64,000 nt of DNA from Prosapia bicincta (GCA_036971475.1 JBAIZL010000006.1:132083231-132147230), one strand, 5' to 3'; positions 25,941 through 37,755 are shown, counted from the first letter of the stretch. The notes: generated by a model not told the origin, from the sequence alone. Program-made: numbers and translations.

Positions 25941-28482
25941 ATGCATAATGTATATGTTCCTATTACTCAAACCTATCTCTACCTTACAATCTAAAACTAG
26001 GGTTATTGAATACAGATAAAATTAGACCGAGAGACTAATAATTTCGTCGAAAATAAAAGTAGAAAATTATTTCATTTATCACAAGTGAGAAGTGAATGTT
26101 TCATTTATCACTTCTGCAGCTTATATCAACGTACTACAACTTATTTAAATATTATTATTTTTGACTATTTTGTTTTGTCTTATTTTTCCATTAATTATTT
26201 ATCATTGTCATTACAATTTCACCATTACGGATTGTAGCTGTCACAACAGTAATGAAAATATGACTCAATGACCACGAGCTGTTATTTTATTGGTTCTTCT
26301 AAAATTTTCATTGTTATCAGGACATTTTAAATGTTCATAAATAGAACCAGAGTTTAATCCTGATCCTGTATTTCAAACTTGTAACATCAATGTTAAAATA
26401 ACAGATCTTGGAAATGCAAGTTGGGTGGTAAGTGATATTCTATAAAAACTGTTTTTGTTTAAATGCATTAAGGTAATATTATTTGTTTCAGCTTAACGAA
26501 TTTCTCTACTTATAATAAGAGTAAATTTATGAAAACACTTACTGAGACATGACAGATTTAATTGCACAAAGCCGTCTTCGTAAAGATTCTATCTGCTGAG
26601 ACATCATTGAGACACTGATTAAGATCGCTTATTGCAATAAAAACCACTATATCTAAATACGTTTGTCAAAAACTGACTTAAATTTTAGGTCCTACAGGTT
26701 GTTAATTTCTCAAGTTCAATCGTAAACATTTTGACAATTCTCATGTACAACGAAATCTTCAAAAGTTGAAAATAATAATTTTTTTATTTCAACATATGAA
26801 TGTTTGTTCTATTGGAAAATATTCATAGGAATTTAAGTAAATGCTAATGCATTGAAATAGTATGAATAATTCAGGAGGTTCTTTAGCAAGAAAATATTTT
26901 GTTTTACGACAAAGACTCAACTTTAAGTTAATCAGTATTATTTCGTTTTATATAAACTCTATATTTAAAATTTGTCTCAAAAGAAAATGTTTTGTTTTAA
27001 CCTTGTTTACCATCACAGGGACTATTAATTAAATACATATGGTTGATTTGCGAATCAGGTACCACAAATCAACCGTATTTATTTAAACGAAAAGGTTTTG
27101 TTTTGTTTCTTACTTAGTGAGTAATTAAAAAGTAAGAAGCTTACTATCTTCAGACCAAAAACTACGTGAAAACACTTTTTCCAAAATGTCATTTCACTGA
27201 AAAAGCTTACTTGCTACTGATGGCTTTTACTCAAGGTTGCAGGAGTGATATTTAACAGTATGGTGGTGTAAGGTAGGTTGTGTACTTCGGCAATCAGGTT
27301 TTGTCAATGAAACAACACTTTCGAAACACATCAGTATAGTAAGTAGATTAGACTTTCACTAGTTTTTTGAAAACAAGTATTTATTATATAATTAGTGAAG
27401 TTAATATGGATACAATAAACAACTTCAATTGCGAATATTCTGGGCAGTGGACCCAGAACATGTCTAGTCAGTTTACTGCAAAAATTACATGGTATAAAAT
27501 TTGGTTTGTGCTGTACACCAGACACAGTTTGCTATATACCAGACCTATATGTTATTAAAATATTTTGGAATGATTTGCCAATCATTGAGGGGTTAAACCA
27601 ACAAAAACAATTTTGCACAATCTAGGTCATATAAAATAAATATCATCAGACACATTTGGGAGATAAATGGAAAAAAGGGATACTTGTTAATAAACAAGAG
27701 AAAGGGGAATCAAACAATGAAGAAGTGTGGAACTCTCAAATTGACAACAGTCATGACTTCCTTGGAGCACACTTGGCAAAATATAAATATTTAACTAAAT
27801 CAAAAAACCCAAGATTGCATTATGCATGTGACAATCTCTTACAATTAAATTAGTAAGAACAAAGCTAGACAGGAAGATCATTGCAAAATATAGTGTTATC
27901 TTATAACTTCTTTAAAGAAGCTTACCCATATTATATTTACTCTAGCTGGTATTTTATAATAGAGTCCTTTAAAGTGATCAAGGGGAAAATTATCTATTGT
28001 ACATATATTCACATTCCTCAACTTAGTTCAACGAAAGTGCCTAGAAATAAGCACTAATTACTAAAAATTTGAAGCAACCCTTTACACTTGTAATAAATTT
28101 TAAATATTTCCTACTGGGTTGGTTCTTCGTTCGTTTCACACTTTTGCAGTTATTCATAGAATATATTCTTGTACTGTTAGATACAGTGGTTGATATAATT
28201 ATAACTCCTGATATTACGATGATCTGTACCGTGTACAACACAGCTAAGTTTTCTGCTAAATAGGTTTCTTGCAATGATTTTGTTAACTATTTAGGATTGA
28301 AACTGATAATTACTCGTTATTGTGTGTTTATACTACTACTGTTTATGTGTTATTATGTGAGATGTAACACCACTAAACAAACTGAAATAACCTTATAGAA
28401 AAGAAAAAGTTAATCGTTATAAAAACTGCGTAATTTCCCTTGTACCTGTTTATGTAAAAAAAATGTTTCTCAAAAAAGCAGA
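25941..28482. other. Gene-free AT-rich interval
   Basis: Only short open frames occur (none above about 80 codons), with no recognisable domain or splice-consistent exon chain. The only structure I see is the small hairpin at 27029-27085. Confidence 0.6.
27029..27085. repeat. Short inverted repeat (hairpin)
   Basis: Arms of about 22 bp (27029-27050 and 27064-27085) built around GGTTGATTTG and CAAATCAACC, with TTAAATACAT-like outer ends. The loop is 13 bp. It could be a tiny MITE remnant; no target-site duplication is clear. Confidence 0.6.
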
Positions 28483-28981
28483 GTTCAAGGGTATCAATAT
28501 ACAACGAGCTATTGGTATATAACCAAATCCTCAAACCGGTTTGGACGTATGGTATACAGCTTTGGGGCTGTGCCAGAAAATGTCACATACAAGGGATACA
28601 ACGCTTCCAGAACAAAGTACTAAGAAACATCGCCAACGCTCCTTGGTATGTGCGTAACAGTGACTTGCATTGCGATCTTGGTGTACCCATGGTCGAGGAA
28701 GTCATAAAACAGAACGCCATCAAACACGTAAATCGGCTCACTCAACACGAAAATCCTGAGGCACTGAGACTTCTCGACAACAACCACCTGACAATACGAC
28801 TCAAAAGGACAAAACCATTTGAACTCGTTGAACGACAAGAGTGACAACAATACTCTTCCTCACGCCGGTTGGCTTCCAACATCAAACAAGATACAATAGA
28901 AATCAATGGATTCTTTGTAATAAAAGCTAAAATCTAATTATCAAATGTAAATTAATGGTTGGTCAGAAATGACCAGTTTTA

Positions 28982-29021
<40 letters not shown>
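28483..29021 (+). mobile_element. Jockey-like non-LTR retrotransposon, 5'-truncated copy
   Basis: The 3' end of a LINE: the end of the reverse-transcriptase ORF, a short 3' UTR and a long poly(A) tail (about 28984-29021). It is bounded by a direct repeat AAAAAAGCAGA at 28472-28482 and 29022-29032, an 11-bp target-site duplication that defines both ends. The 5' truncation is typical of target-primed reverse transcription. The intact tail and duplication suggest a fairly young insertion. Confidence 0.88.
28485..28844 (+). pseudogene. Jockey-clade reverse transcriptase, C-terminal fragment
   Basis: About 119 codons remain open to a TGA at 28842-28844. Hallmarks are the stretch LKPVWTYGIQLWG, then IQRFQNKVLRNIANAPWYVR, then NSDLHCDLGVPMVEEVI and a conserved RL..HENPEALRLLDN region. 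These are the thumb and C-terminal motifs of Jockey-clade pol proteins, which encode endonuclease plus reverse transcriptase for replication through RNA. The catalytic YxDD motif and endonuclease are missing because the copy is 5'-truncated, so it cannot act on its own. The frame starts right at the insertion point (28483), not at an ATG; no disabling mutation is visible in the remaining part. Confidence 0.88.
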
Positions 29022-29028
<7 letters not shown>

Positions 29029-29032
29029 CAGA

Positions 29033-31110
29033 AGAGAGAAATTTCCCCCCTGTATTCCCCCACATGATTTCATAATGCAACTTTCTATGTAGATTAGCAG
29101 GTATCGAAATTTGGTCATTTGAAGGCTACCCGGTGTGGCATATATATATATATGATATAGTATTCACTATTTAGTTGCCATCATTTTAATTCAGGAAACA
29201 AACGTCAAAACCAACTGGAAGTTATATTTCAAGAGGCTGTACAAAGCTATTTTTAGAGATACTGAGTAATTAATTACTTACATTACAGACATTACAAATC
29301 TGAAATTGTATAACAATTTAAATAAATGTTTTATGCATTAGTTTTGATTTGTTTTTGCAACACGAATGCGAAGGTTCGGTAGGCCTATGAATATTGTGGT
29401 CTGCAAAGGCTAGAAAAGCATTGGTTTTAGGTAAGAGCAAGCCAACATATCTTTAGGTAGGATAGAAACGGTAGCATTAACCTGCAATGGTAATGTCGTT
29501 ATATGAAATATTAAGTATGGAAAATTAGTACAACTAAATATGAGTACACAGAAAATCTTGAGAAAGATGAGTACGGATCACGATTTGCCAGATAAGAAAG
29601 TAAGCTATGACGTCAGAGCATTGTGACAGGCGAAAAATTAGTATAACATTTAGGTGTACGTGGATCTTTTAAAATAATTGCACTACATAAATAAGTTTAC
29701 CTCTGAGCTAAACAAAGATGTCGCTTAGTTTTTTAAAGGACTGGTGATCCTTTAAAACCTTATTTATTAAACCTGATTTCTATCACACTTTTCCAGGCTT
29801 TGGACTGACTAAATGATAACGATATCACTTTGTCGGTATACAATCAGCTTTTACCTTGTCATTTTTTTTTATATTTTTCATTAAAAAAAAAATTAATCTA
29901 CATTGCCAATCGACCATTTCATTTGATCTTATCATCTGATTTCTTTGGTCTGATCTAATCCATTGTTTGAAATGTAGGAAAGAGAGTTTAAACAAGACAT
30001 AATGCCTCTAGTTCCTAGGCCTTTTTGTACTGTTTTCTAGACAGTTTAAAGCAATATATTTTGTTTTTCTTTTCTTTCCCACTAAGTGTAACTTCAGTCT
30101 CATGTACATATGAGTCGTAGTTTCATCATCTTCTTTCAAACAATACACGACGTCTTTTACTCTTGGTTTAGGGTTCAAAAGTGTGTAGTTGATCTTGAGG
30201 GCCAGCCTTCTACAGTTTTTGTTGTTCGATGTCTTCTTTGGTGTTATGATGACAAGGACTCCAACCACACATTATACCTTTGAATCGCCTACAGATTTTT
30301 AGTCACCACCGAGATTTTTAGATCTGCCGAAAACGAAGAGGAGGAGTACGTTGACGATGGGGACGAAGAGGAAGAACCCAGAGAATTGTAGGTCCAAACA
30401 AAGATACGTACTCATGAAGACCCCCTACAAAGCATAAGTGACGTCACGCAGTTCACTGCTGATTCTTGAACTATTGTACTCTGTAAAGGACTGTATGCAA
30501 CGGGATAAGGTAACGTAACAGTGGGAAGTTTCTTTGTTAGACTTTAGGGAAAAATAAGAATAATATTATCTAGAGAAACTTTCGTGTAAAAATATTAGGT
30601 TTTAATTTATTTATGCTTGGATAATGTCTGCTTTATTTATATTTGCCAAATGCATAGTGTAGTGATTTAGTTTATTAGAAGTAAATAGTGTATCATATTA
30701 TTTCTAAAGTCAACAGCTTCTCTCATTAAAAGGTATGTAATCCTATTGTACTGCAGGAACTAAAATTATTACAGTATTTATGACTTTAAATAATGCTATT
30801 TGTATATTGCAAAATAGTCCAATGCGGATAATATTTTCGTTCCCTTGCGGTTCCGCTTTAAACACGTCTAACTCTAGTTTAAAGGTCTATGCTCTGGGGT
30901 GACATCGGGAGATTGGTTTGCACGTTTTATTCATTTATTAAAGTTACCACTAACCTTCGTCAAATGCTATTGTTCTTCCTGTACTCATATTTCGCAGCAC
31001 TCATTATTCGTGCCACCGTTGTATCAAGTGTTCATGGTCGCTGACCTAATGACCTAAGGTAGTATCCATCTTTTAGAAGCCCTTATTAGACGATGATTAT
31101 ATATGAGGAA
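29033..31110. other. Gene-free interval
   Basis: No supported gene. An acidic-coding stretch near 30326-30395 (GAAGAGGAGGAG-like) and an 86-codon minus-strand frame at 30008-30268 match nothing I recognise and lack splice or promoter support. A short TA run lies near 29140-29153. Confidence 0.5.
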
Positions 31111-31910
31111 GGATATAGGGGATTTCTGGCATTGAGTGGGGAAGATGGCGTGCCTGAAGTAGACGTAAAGAGTTGTTCATCCTTCACAGTTTCTTAAAGA
31201 CGAGAAGGTAGGGTGGTTGGCATTATATATAACGATTTAGGGGAATTTCTGGCATTGAGTGGGTAAGATGGCGTGCCTGAAGTAGACGTAAAGAGTTGTT
31301 CATCCTTCACAGTTTCTTAAAGACGAGAAGGTAGGGTGGTTGGCATTATATATAAGGATTTAGGGGAATTTCTGGCATTGAGTGGGGAAGATGGCGTGCC
31401 TGAAGTAGACGTAAAGAGTTGTTCATCCTTCACAGTTTCTTAAAGACGAGAAGGTAGGGTGGTTGGCATTATATATAAGGATTTAGGGGAATTTCTGGCA
31501 TTGAGTGGGCAAGATGTCGTGCCTGAAGTAGACGTAAAGAGTTGTTCATCCTTCACAGTTTCTTAAAGACAAGAAGTAAGGTAGAGTGGTTAGGATTATA
31601 TATGAGTAAGGATTTAGGGGAATTTCTGGCATTGAGTGGGCAAGATGGCGCGCCTGAAGTAGACGTAAAGAGTTGTTCATCCTTCACAGTTTCTCAAATA
31701 TAAGGAGTAAGTTTGAGTGGTTGGGATTATATATGAGTAAGGATATAGGGGAGGTTCTGGATTGAGTGGGCAAGATGTCGTGCCTGAAGTAGACGTAAAG
31801 AGTTGTTCATCCTTCACAGTTTCTTAAAAACGAGAAGTAAGGTAGGGTTTTGGGGATTATATATGAGTAAGGATATAGGGGAATTTCTGGCATTGCGTGG
31901 GCAAGAAGTA
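31111..31910. repeat. 123-131 bp tandem repeat, about 7 copies
   Basis: Units begin near 31128, 31251, 31374, 31497, 31628, about 31757 and about 31887. The first four are spaced exactly 123 bp; later ones have small indels (GTAAGGTAGAGTGG, ATATGAGTAAGG). A unit contains GGCATTGAGTGGGGAAGATG, CTGAAGTAGACGTAAAGAG, TTGTTCATCCTTCACAG and TTATATATAAGGATTTAGG. The left copies are nearly identical and the right ones diverged, so expansion was recent on the left. No ORF runs through it. Confidence 0.9.
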
Positions 31911-33665
31911 GTATAGTGTCGATGGTATCCTGGTATAGTGTGCTGACATCCATCTCTCAGTATACGTTTAGCAAAGACCACATTTAAGCATCGACAAATA
32001 GTTGCAGTTTATGGTTAGAGTATGTGTAAACAAATAAATCTAAATTGTACATTATTGGTTCAAATAAAGTCTGCAGTGTTTAAGGATGAACGCAGAAAAT
32101 TAGTGCAATTTATAAAATTTGAGATAAACGCTGGCCTTGTGCAGGAGCTGTTGTTGTATTTTTAAAGTTAACGCTTCATTACGAATTTGGTCATTGTTTT
32201 AAAGAGCTTTATTAGCCATTGTACTTTTTATATATCATATTTTTATTTCAAGATATTTGAAACAATACCTAATTGTTCTGTAAATATCATCCGTGAAAAG
32301 TGCTTCGAATTGATACATTATATCAGAATAATAGAATGTTTAGGTCATTTATAATTATTAGAGCCTTGAAATATTCAATTATATATGGCTAAGTGAAGCC
32401 AATTTCCATTTTTAAAACTAGTTAATTATTTCTGTACATAATGGATATTGACAAATAAATTTACCTGGTTATTTAAAAAGTCTAAAGAAGTCGAAAAAAT
32501 AAGAATTGTTAAAAGCTTAAAAATATTACGACCTAAAGCTTTAAAATAATGAAAATAGACAAAAATAAATTCATAATAAGTATACAACTTTATAAAATCC
32601 TTTTTTTGCAAGAAACGTAGCTCTGTTATAATATCTCAGAACATATCTGTGAAAGTATAACTTAGGGTGGATCTCGTTAAAAAGATATTGTTAAATTCGC
32701 GCCCCTCGGCGGTTTTGGCTGCACTAGTTTAAAATTGTCACTTTATATGTTAATTTACCAAGTTTAAAAACAACTAATAATTGATAATGGATATGGAACT
32801 GGAATACAAGTTTATAATAGTGTATTATTTTTACCGAAGGCCATAGGATAGAGTAAAATAGTTTACTTATTGTATTGTTATTTTATATTTTTTTTGGCGG
32901 AAAACCATATGAGGTACCACCGCCATTACAGCTTACCCTAACCACCTCCTTTCCAATCCTATAAACCATATTTGTTATGTACTATTGTTAAAACTTGTAA
33001 CATAAAACCAACATAAACCATATTTTAATACAGCGAAATATTCGTTTACAAATGTCTGATATTATATCGTATGTTTCTTTTTGTTTTAAGGACCTAAACA
33101 CTGAATACCTGACAGGGCAAGATTAAAATGCTTGTCGGCCAGTATATGCCTCTTGGCCGTCTCTGGTTTAAACTTGAAATTAAATACGGGAATAGTTGTG
33201 CATGCTTGTCTTTCGTAATGAATCCCCCAAATGCCCTAAAACCTCCTCAAGCAACTTTGTAATGACGCAAAAGACAAAGTTATGAACTTATATTTGTACG
33301 GAGAACAATAATTCTAAATGGTTTAATCCAATATAACGACTTTTATCAAAAAAAGTATTAAGCAAATGTGAATTTGAAAGTAATTTTACGAACATTGTTA
33401 CTAAAATAGTGGTGGTGGTTTATCATTTAATTACGAAGTCGAAAAGGAAACATTAAAAATGAATAATTCATTATGGTCGACTTTTATTAAGCAAATGTGA
33501 ACTTAAAAGTAATTTTGTTAAAGATGTTCTAGAAAATTCATAAAATGTGGAAAACAAAAATGAAAAATGACTAACAAATAGTAAAACAACTTTAATAAAC
33601 AAATTGGAAAATTATAAAATTTTGTAGATTTCTATACAATTACAATACAAATAGAAAATTCTCAG
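31911..33665. other. Gene-free AT-rich interval
   Basis: No coding or RNA signal identified. Short direct repeats of the phrase AAGCAAATGTGAA (near 33360 and 33490) hint at old local duplication. Confidence 0.5.
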
Positions 33666-33670
33666 GAGAA

Positions 33671-34270
33671 GTGGAAAATCGTGGAGATCTGCACGAATAT
33701 TGCCTCATACGAGGGGTGTGCGTTACAGGAGATGTGGAGAAGTGCACAAATATTGCCTACATACGAGGGGTGTACGTTCCAGGAGATGTGGAGAAGTGCA
33801 ATAATATTGCCTACATACGAGTGGCGTGCGTTCCAGGAGATGTGGAGAAGTGCACTAATATTGCCTACATACAAGGGGTGTACGTTCCAGGAGATCTGGA
33901 GAAGTGCACTAATATTGCCTACATACGTTGGGCGTGCGTTCCAGGAGATGTGGAGAAGTGCACTAATAATGGCTACATACGAGGGGCGTGCGTTTTAGGA
34001 GATGTGGATAAGTGCACTAATAATGCCTACATACGAGGGGTGTGCGTTCCAGGAGATCTAGAGAAGTTCACTAATATTTCCTACATACGAGGAGTGTGCG
34101 TTCCATGAGATGTGGAGTAGTCCACTAATAATGGCTACATACGAGGGGAGTGCGTTCCAGGAGATGTAGAGAAGTGCACTAATATTGCCAACATACGAGG
34201 GGTGTGCGTTCCAGGAGATGTAGAGAAGTGCACTAATATTGCCTACATACTAGGGGTGTGCGTTCCAGGA
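33671..34270. repeat. 54-bp tandem repeat, 11 copies
   Basis: Units start near 33711, 33766, 33820 and then every 54 bp to 34251. The unit reads GAGGGGTGTGCGTTCCAGGA, GATGTGGAGAAGTGCACTAA, TATTGCCTACATAC. Since 54 is 3 x 18, the plus strand reads as 18-residue units of the type GVCVPGDVEKCTNIAYIR until a TGA at about 34108. There is no start context, signal or exon structure, so I treat it as a satellite. The unit shares TTACAGGAGATGTG and ATATTGCC with the 84-bp satellite. It abuts a retrotransposon tail at its right end. Confidence 0.9.
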
Positions 34271-34305
34271 TGGTCACAAACCATGGGAATCTGATGGGGC
34301 TTTAA

Positions 34306-34512
34306 TACAAAATTGAAAGATCTAGGTCCCCTGTGTGCAAAAGATGCGACGAGAACCAAGAGGAAAGCCCAATCCACGTACTCTGTGAGTGTCCTGCTTT
34401 GGGAGCTGCAAGGAGAAAGTGGTTAGGCTGACAGGTATGTAGACCAGAAGATGTCAGAAGGTTTAGCATCAGGTGGATACTTGGTTTCTGCAAAAAGGTA
34501 GGTATCCACTAA
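34306..34512 (+). pseudogene. Non-LTR retrotransposon C-terminal zinc-knuckle/RNase H-end fragment
   Basis: One frame reads SPVCKRCDENQEESPIHVLC, then ECPALGAARRKWLG, an in-frame TGA, QVCRPEDVRRFSIRWILG, FCKKVGIH and TAA. The C-x2-C ... H-x4-C spacing followed by ECPAL and R..W/LG is the usual terminal motif after the RNase H domain in R1/I-like or related insect non-LTR elements. The single internal TGA and the absence of upstream domains mark it as dead. The source element class is uncertain. It ends shortly before a TA microsatellite (34604-34633), which may mark its 3' end. Confidence 0.7.
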
Positions 34513-34603
34513 GCTAGTCCTATGGTAAAGATGGGAAGTACAAAGGCTGGAGCTAAGTGCTCTACATCGATAAAATACCTCCGAGTTTTAGTAATAAAAT
34601 GAG

Positions 34604-34633
<30 letters not shown>
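34604..34633. repeat. (TA)n microsatellite
   Basis: An uninterrupted TA run of about 30 bp between the retrotransposon tail and the 3' end of the minus-strand gene. Confidence 0.9.
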
Positions 34634-34635
<2 letters not shown>

Positions 34636-34663
34636 ATACATAGGTTTCAGATAAATTTGTTTA

Positions 34664-34669
34664 TTTATT
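34664..34669 (-). terminator. Candidate polyadenylation signal
   Basis: AATAAA on the minus strand, about 195 bp downstream of the stop codon of the secreted-protein gene. It is the first perfect hexamer I find on that strand after the stop. A TA-rich tract follows. Confidence 0.4.
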
Positions 34670-34861
34670 ATAAAATACTGCATATATAGATTTCCGATAT
34701 AATAGATATTTATTAAATTATAATTGATACTTTGGCTACATTACAGTTAGTATAATGGATACACAGATAGTTATATATTATAATATAATGGATATATAGG
34801 TTCCAGGTATACTATGTAACTGAATACGGGTACATGGTTTGGCAAATAATAGCAATAGATG

Positions 34862-34951
34862 TTAAGGCCTCTCCTTCTTGGCTTTTTGAATATAAGCTTC
34901 TATATCCTTCACTGTATCACTGTGAATTTTACGTTGCTCTGCCTCCTCTTC
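34862..34951 (-). CDS. Exon 4 (C-terminal tail and stop) of paralog B
   Basis: Acceptor TGTTACAG precedes GAA at 34951. Twenty-nine codons, EEEAEQRKIHSDTVKDIEAY then IQKAKKERP, end at TAA (34864-34862). It is in phase 0 with exon 3. The sequence is highly charged and predicted helical. An optional 10-codon mini-exon at 35086-35057 (LKQHKMMAYK, between AG and GT, phase 0) could sit between exons 3 and 4. Confidence 0.7.
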   Translation of the reverse strand, partial: EEEAEQRKIHSDTVKDIEAYIQKAKKERP

Positions 34952-36389
34952 CTGTAACATTATATTATAACAATTTATTACTTTGAACAATTGTATAATC
35001 TGAAAGTAAAGTGTTAATTAGTTTTTGTTAGAAGTTCACTTTGAAGAAGGTTTAACCTTATACGCCATCATCTTATGTTGCTTTAGCTCTATGGTAATGG
35101 CAGGTAAGAAAAATGTTTTAATATCAGAAAAAATGTAAAACAATATCGGTAATGTTTGAATCATACTAAAAAACAAAAAAAAACCGAATTTAAGATACTC
35201 TAACGTTTACGTATTTGTGCCTAAATATGGTTTTTTTCGGAAATTCTTTTAAAATTAAAAATGGTGAGTTCATCTAGTATTTAAAGACCAGTAAGAACAC
35301 AAAATGACACACTTATAGTTCTGTAAAACAACAAAAATCACATTAAAAAAACAATTACATTCTCTGAAAATATAAAACAAGATGATACTCACATAGAAAA
35401 CCTTATGGATAGCCTTTACAAACTCTTCGGCTTTGCTACTGAAATAAATATTTTGGCCCTCAGGCTCGTGTGATAAATCTTTCCCATAAATGTTATTAAT
35501 TTTTTTACTCGCTTTTGTTTCACTTTTATTTATATCTTTCTTAGCATGCGTAACCTCTGAATGAAACTTTAAAATTAAATTTTGAAACCTCTTCGGGGCT
35601 TGAGTTTTAAATTTCTTTAGAAAGTTATAAAATTTTTCACCGCGGCTAATAAACTGTGATACTGCGTCAAACTGACTAACGCAGTACAATTCTACAATCT
35701 GCGTTTCTGCTCTGCAGTTTGTTACTAGGCGTTCTACGTCCTTCTTGTTTGCATTTCTGAAGTCTGTAAATATCTTGATGGTGGAGTCGTGTAGTACAGC
35801 GATTCTCTTTAGACTCAACTTCACTGAGTCCTTATTCTTAATTTTCTTGCTCAAATCATTTACCGTTTTTGTCAGAATTTTAAAAAAGCTATTAATTTTC
35901 TCTAAGGAAGTATTGGAGTACCTCTGGAGACCTTTGAAGGACCCATCGCTAAATGTTTCTATATTATTGTTAATTTTGTTAAACAGTCCAGTCACTTTGA
36001 TAGCAGAGTGTTTCGCAAGTCGCTTAGCATTTACAAAATTTATATCAGACAATTTAATAACTTGTGAAGCCTTGAAAACTACCAGATGTTTCAAATTATT
36101 ACTGGATTTTGTTAAAATATTATGCAAATTTTTCACTGTCTTATTAGTAAGTGAAGAGGTGCCTTCCAAGCAACTCAACACGAATATCTTTATGTTGTAT
36201 ATTGAACTTAATATAATACTCCTTAGTTTTTTCTCCAACAAGTTTCTCCTCATCTGAAACAAAACAAATGTACGCATTAACGAAACCAGTGTTTAATTAG
36301 GAAACACGCTGTTTCAAAGGGGGTTTTGTGATATATTAGAAGTAGAATACACACACACACACACACTCACACAAATACACACACACACA

Positions 36390-36442
<53 letters not shown>

Positions 36443-37697
36443 ACACACATACATAAACAACACACACACACACACAAATACACACACACTCACACACGCA
36501 GACAGTGTCAATAGCAATTAAACCAAGTACGATATTTAACAATGGCTCCAAAGACGAATGTTCGGGCTTTCCATATTCAGAATTCCTAGTTGTTTCAACC
36601 TTAGGGTCTGGTGTGACTGTTTGCAACTGTAAATTCATATTATTAATAATTCATTTATTAAATTATTAACGTGTAAAAATAGTTATAAATCACTGCACAG
36701 AAAAATGAGAAGCAATATAATAAACATTAGTAGATTGGTGAGCCAGAAAATACCTAGAGTATTTTTATAAAATATAAAAGAATATAAATATAAGTTGACG
36801 TTTACAAATTTTAAGTACCTGTAAATGTAGATAATTTTGTTTTTCTTCCATACTATATGTATATAATATGATAATAGACCGAATACGTAGGACCTAACCC
36901 TAAGGACTAGAAATGGACCAAATGTAATGTTGGGTAGATGCCATGTGTGGGGTTAGCAGATCTCCTCACCAATGTTAGGAAAAACTTGGATGCCGACAGG
37001 GGATTCTGCTGCGGCAACGAAGAACCTAACCTTAAGGACTACGGATTTATGATATGTAATGCAAAGATATGTGCTATGCAAGAGGTAAGCACATATCTTC
37101 AGCAAACACAGAAATATCTGATTGCTGATGGGGGATCCTAGAGCATCAATGTATTCCCGACCCCAAAAACTATAAATGTTCGAAATGTAATGCAAAGTTA
37201 CATACCATGTACGCGGTAATCAGATCCTTTCATCAAAGTAAGGGACAAGCTGGATTCCAACGGAGGATCCATTGGTCGTCTAGAAGTTGACGAAATGTAA
37301 TGTCTACTTACGTGACATATAAGCGGTAAACAGATCGTTTCACCAAAGTTATGAGCAACCTGGATAGCAACAGGTTATCCTGGAGTGGAAACATTGGACC
37401 AAACCCAAAGGACTAACGATGGACGAAACTTGAAATGATCCGAAATTTAATATCCCCATTTACGTGCCATGTATCAGGTAAACAGATCGCTTCACCGGAC
37501 TTAGGAACAACCTGGATGGCAGCAGGTTATCCTAGATTGGTAACATAGGACCAAACCCAAAAGACTAAAGATAGACGAAACGTGAAAGCGGCCCCAAAAG
37601 TAACGTATTTTTACGTGCCATCCAACTCATCACTACTTCAGAAATACATCATCAGGTAAATTTGCATTTTTGGATAATTAGGTCATCATGAACGAAC

Positions 37698-37755
<58 letters not shown>

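Noticed and set aside
2374..26019. Long ORFs on both strands of the 84-bp array (up to 878 codons plus strand, 727 minus strand) as repeat-protein genes
   Set aside because: They exist because 84 is divisible by 3. They overlap antisense to each other, end at recurrent 83-bp or 85-bp units or at stops inside units, lack promoters and signal peptides, and common variants change residues in one or both frames.
30008..30268. 86-codon minus-strand Lys-rich frame as a gene
   Set aside because: No recognisable motif, no promoter, no exon partners; length is within chance for this base composition.
33671..34108. 145-codon frame across the 54-bp repeat as a Cys-containing repeat protein
   Set aside because: Same reason: unit length is a multiple of 3, another frame is open too, and the repeat continues past the stop with no coding constraint visible.
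35745..36257. 170-codon plus-strand frame opposite exon 3 of the secreted-protein gene
   Set aside because: Antisense shadow of the minus-strand exon; no splice or promoter support.
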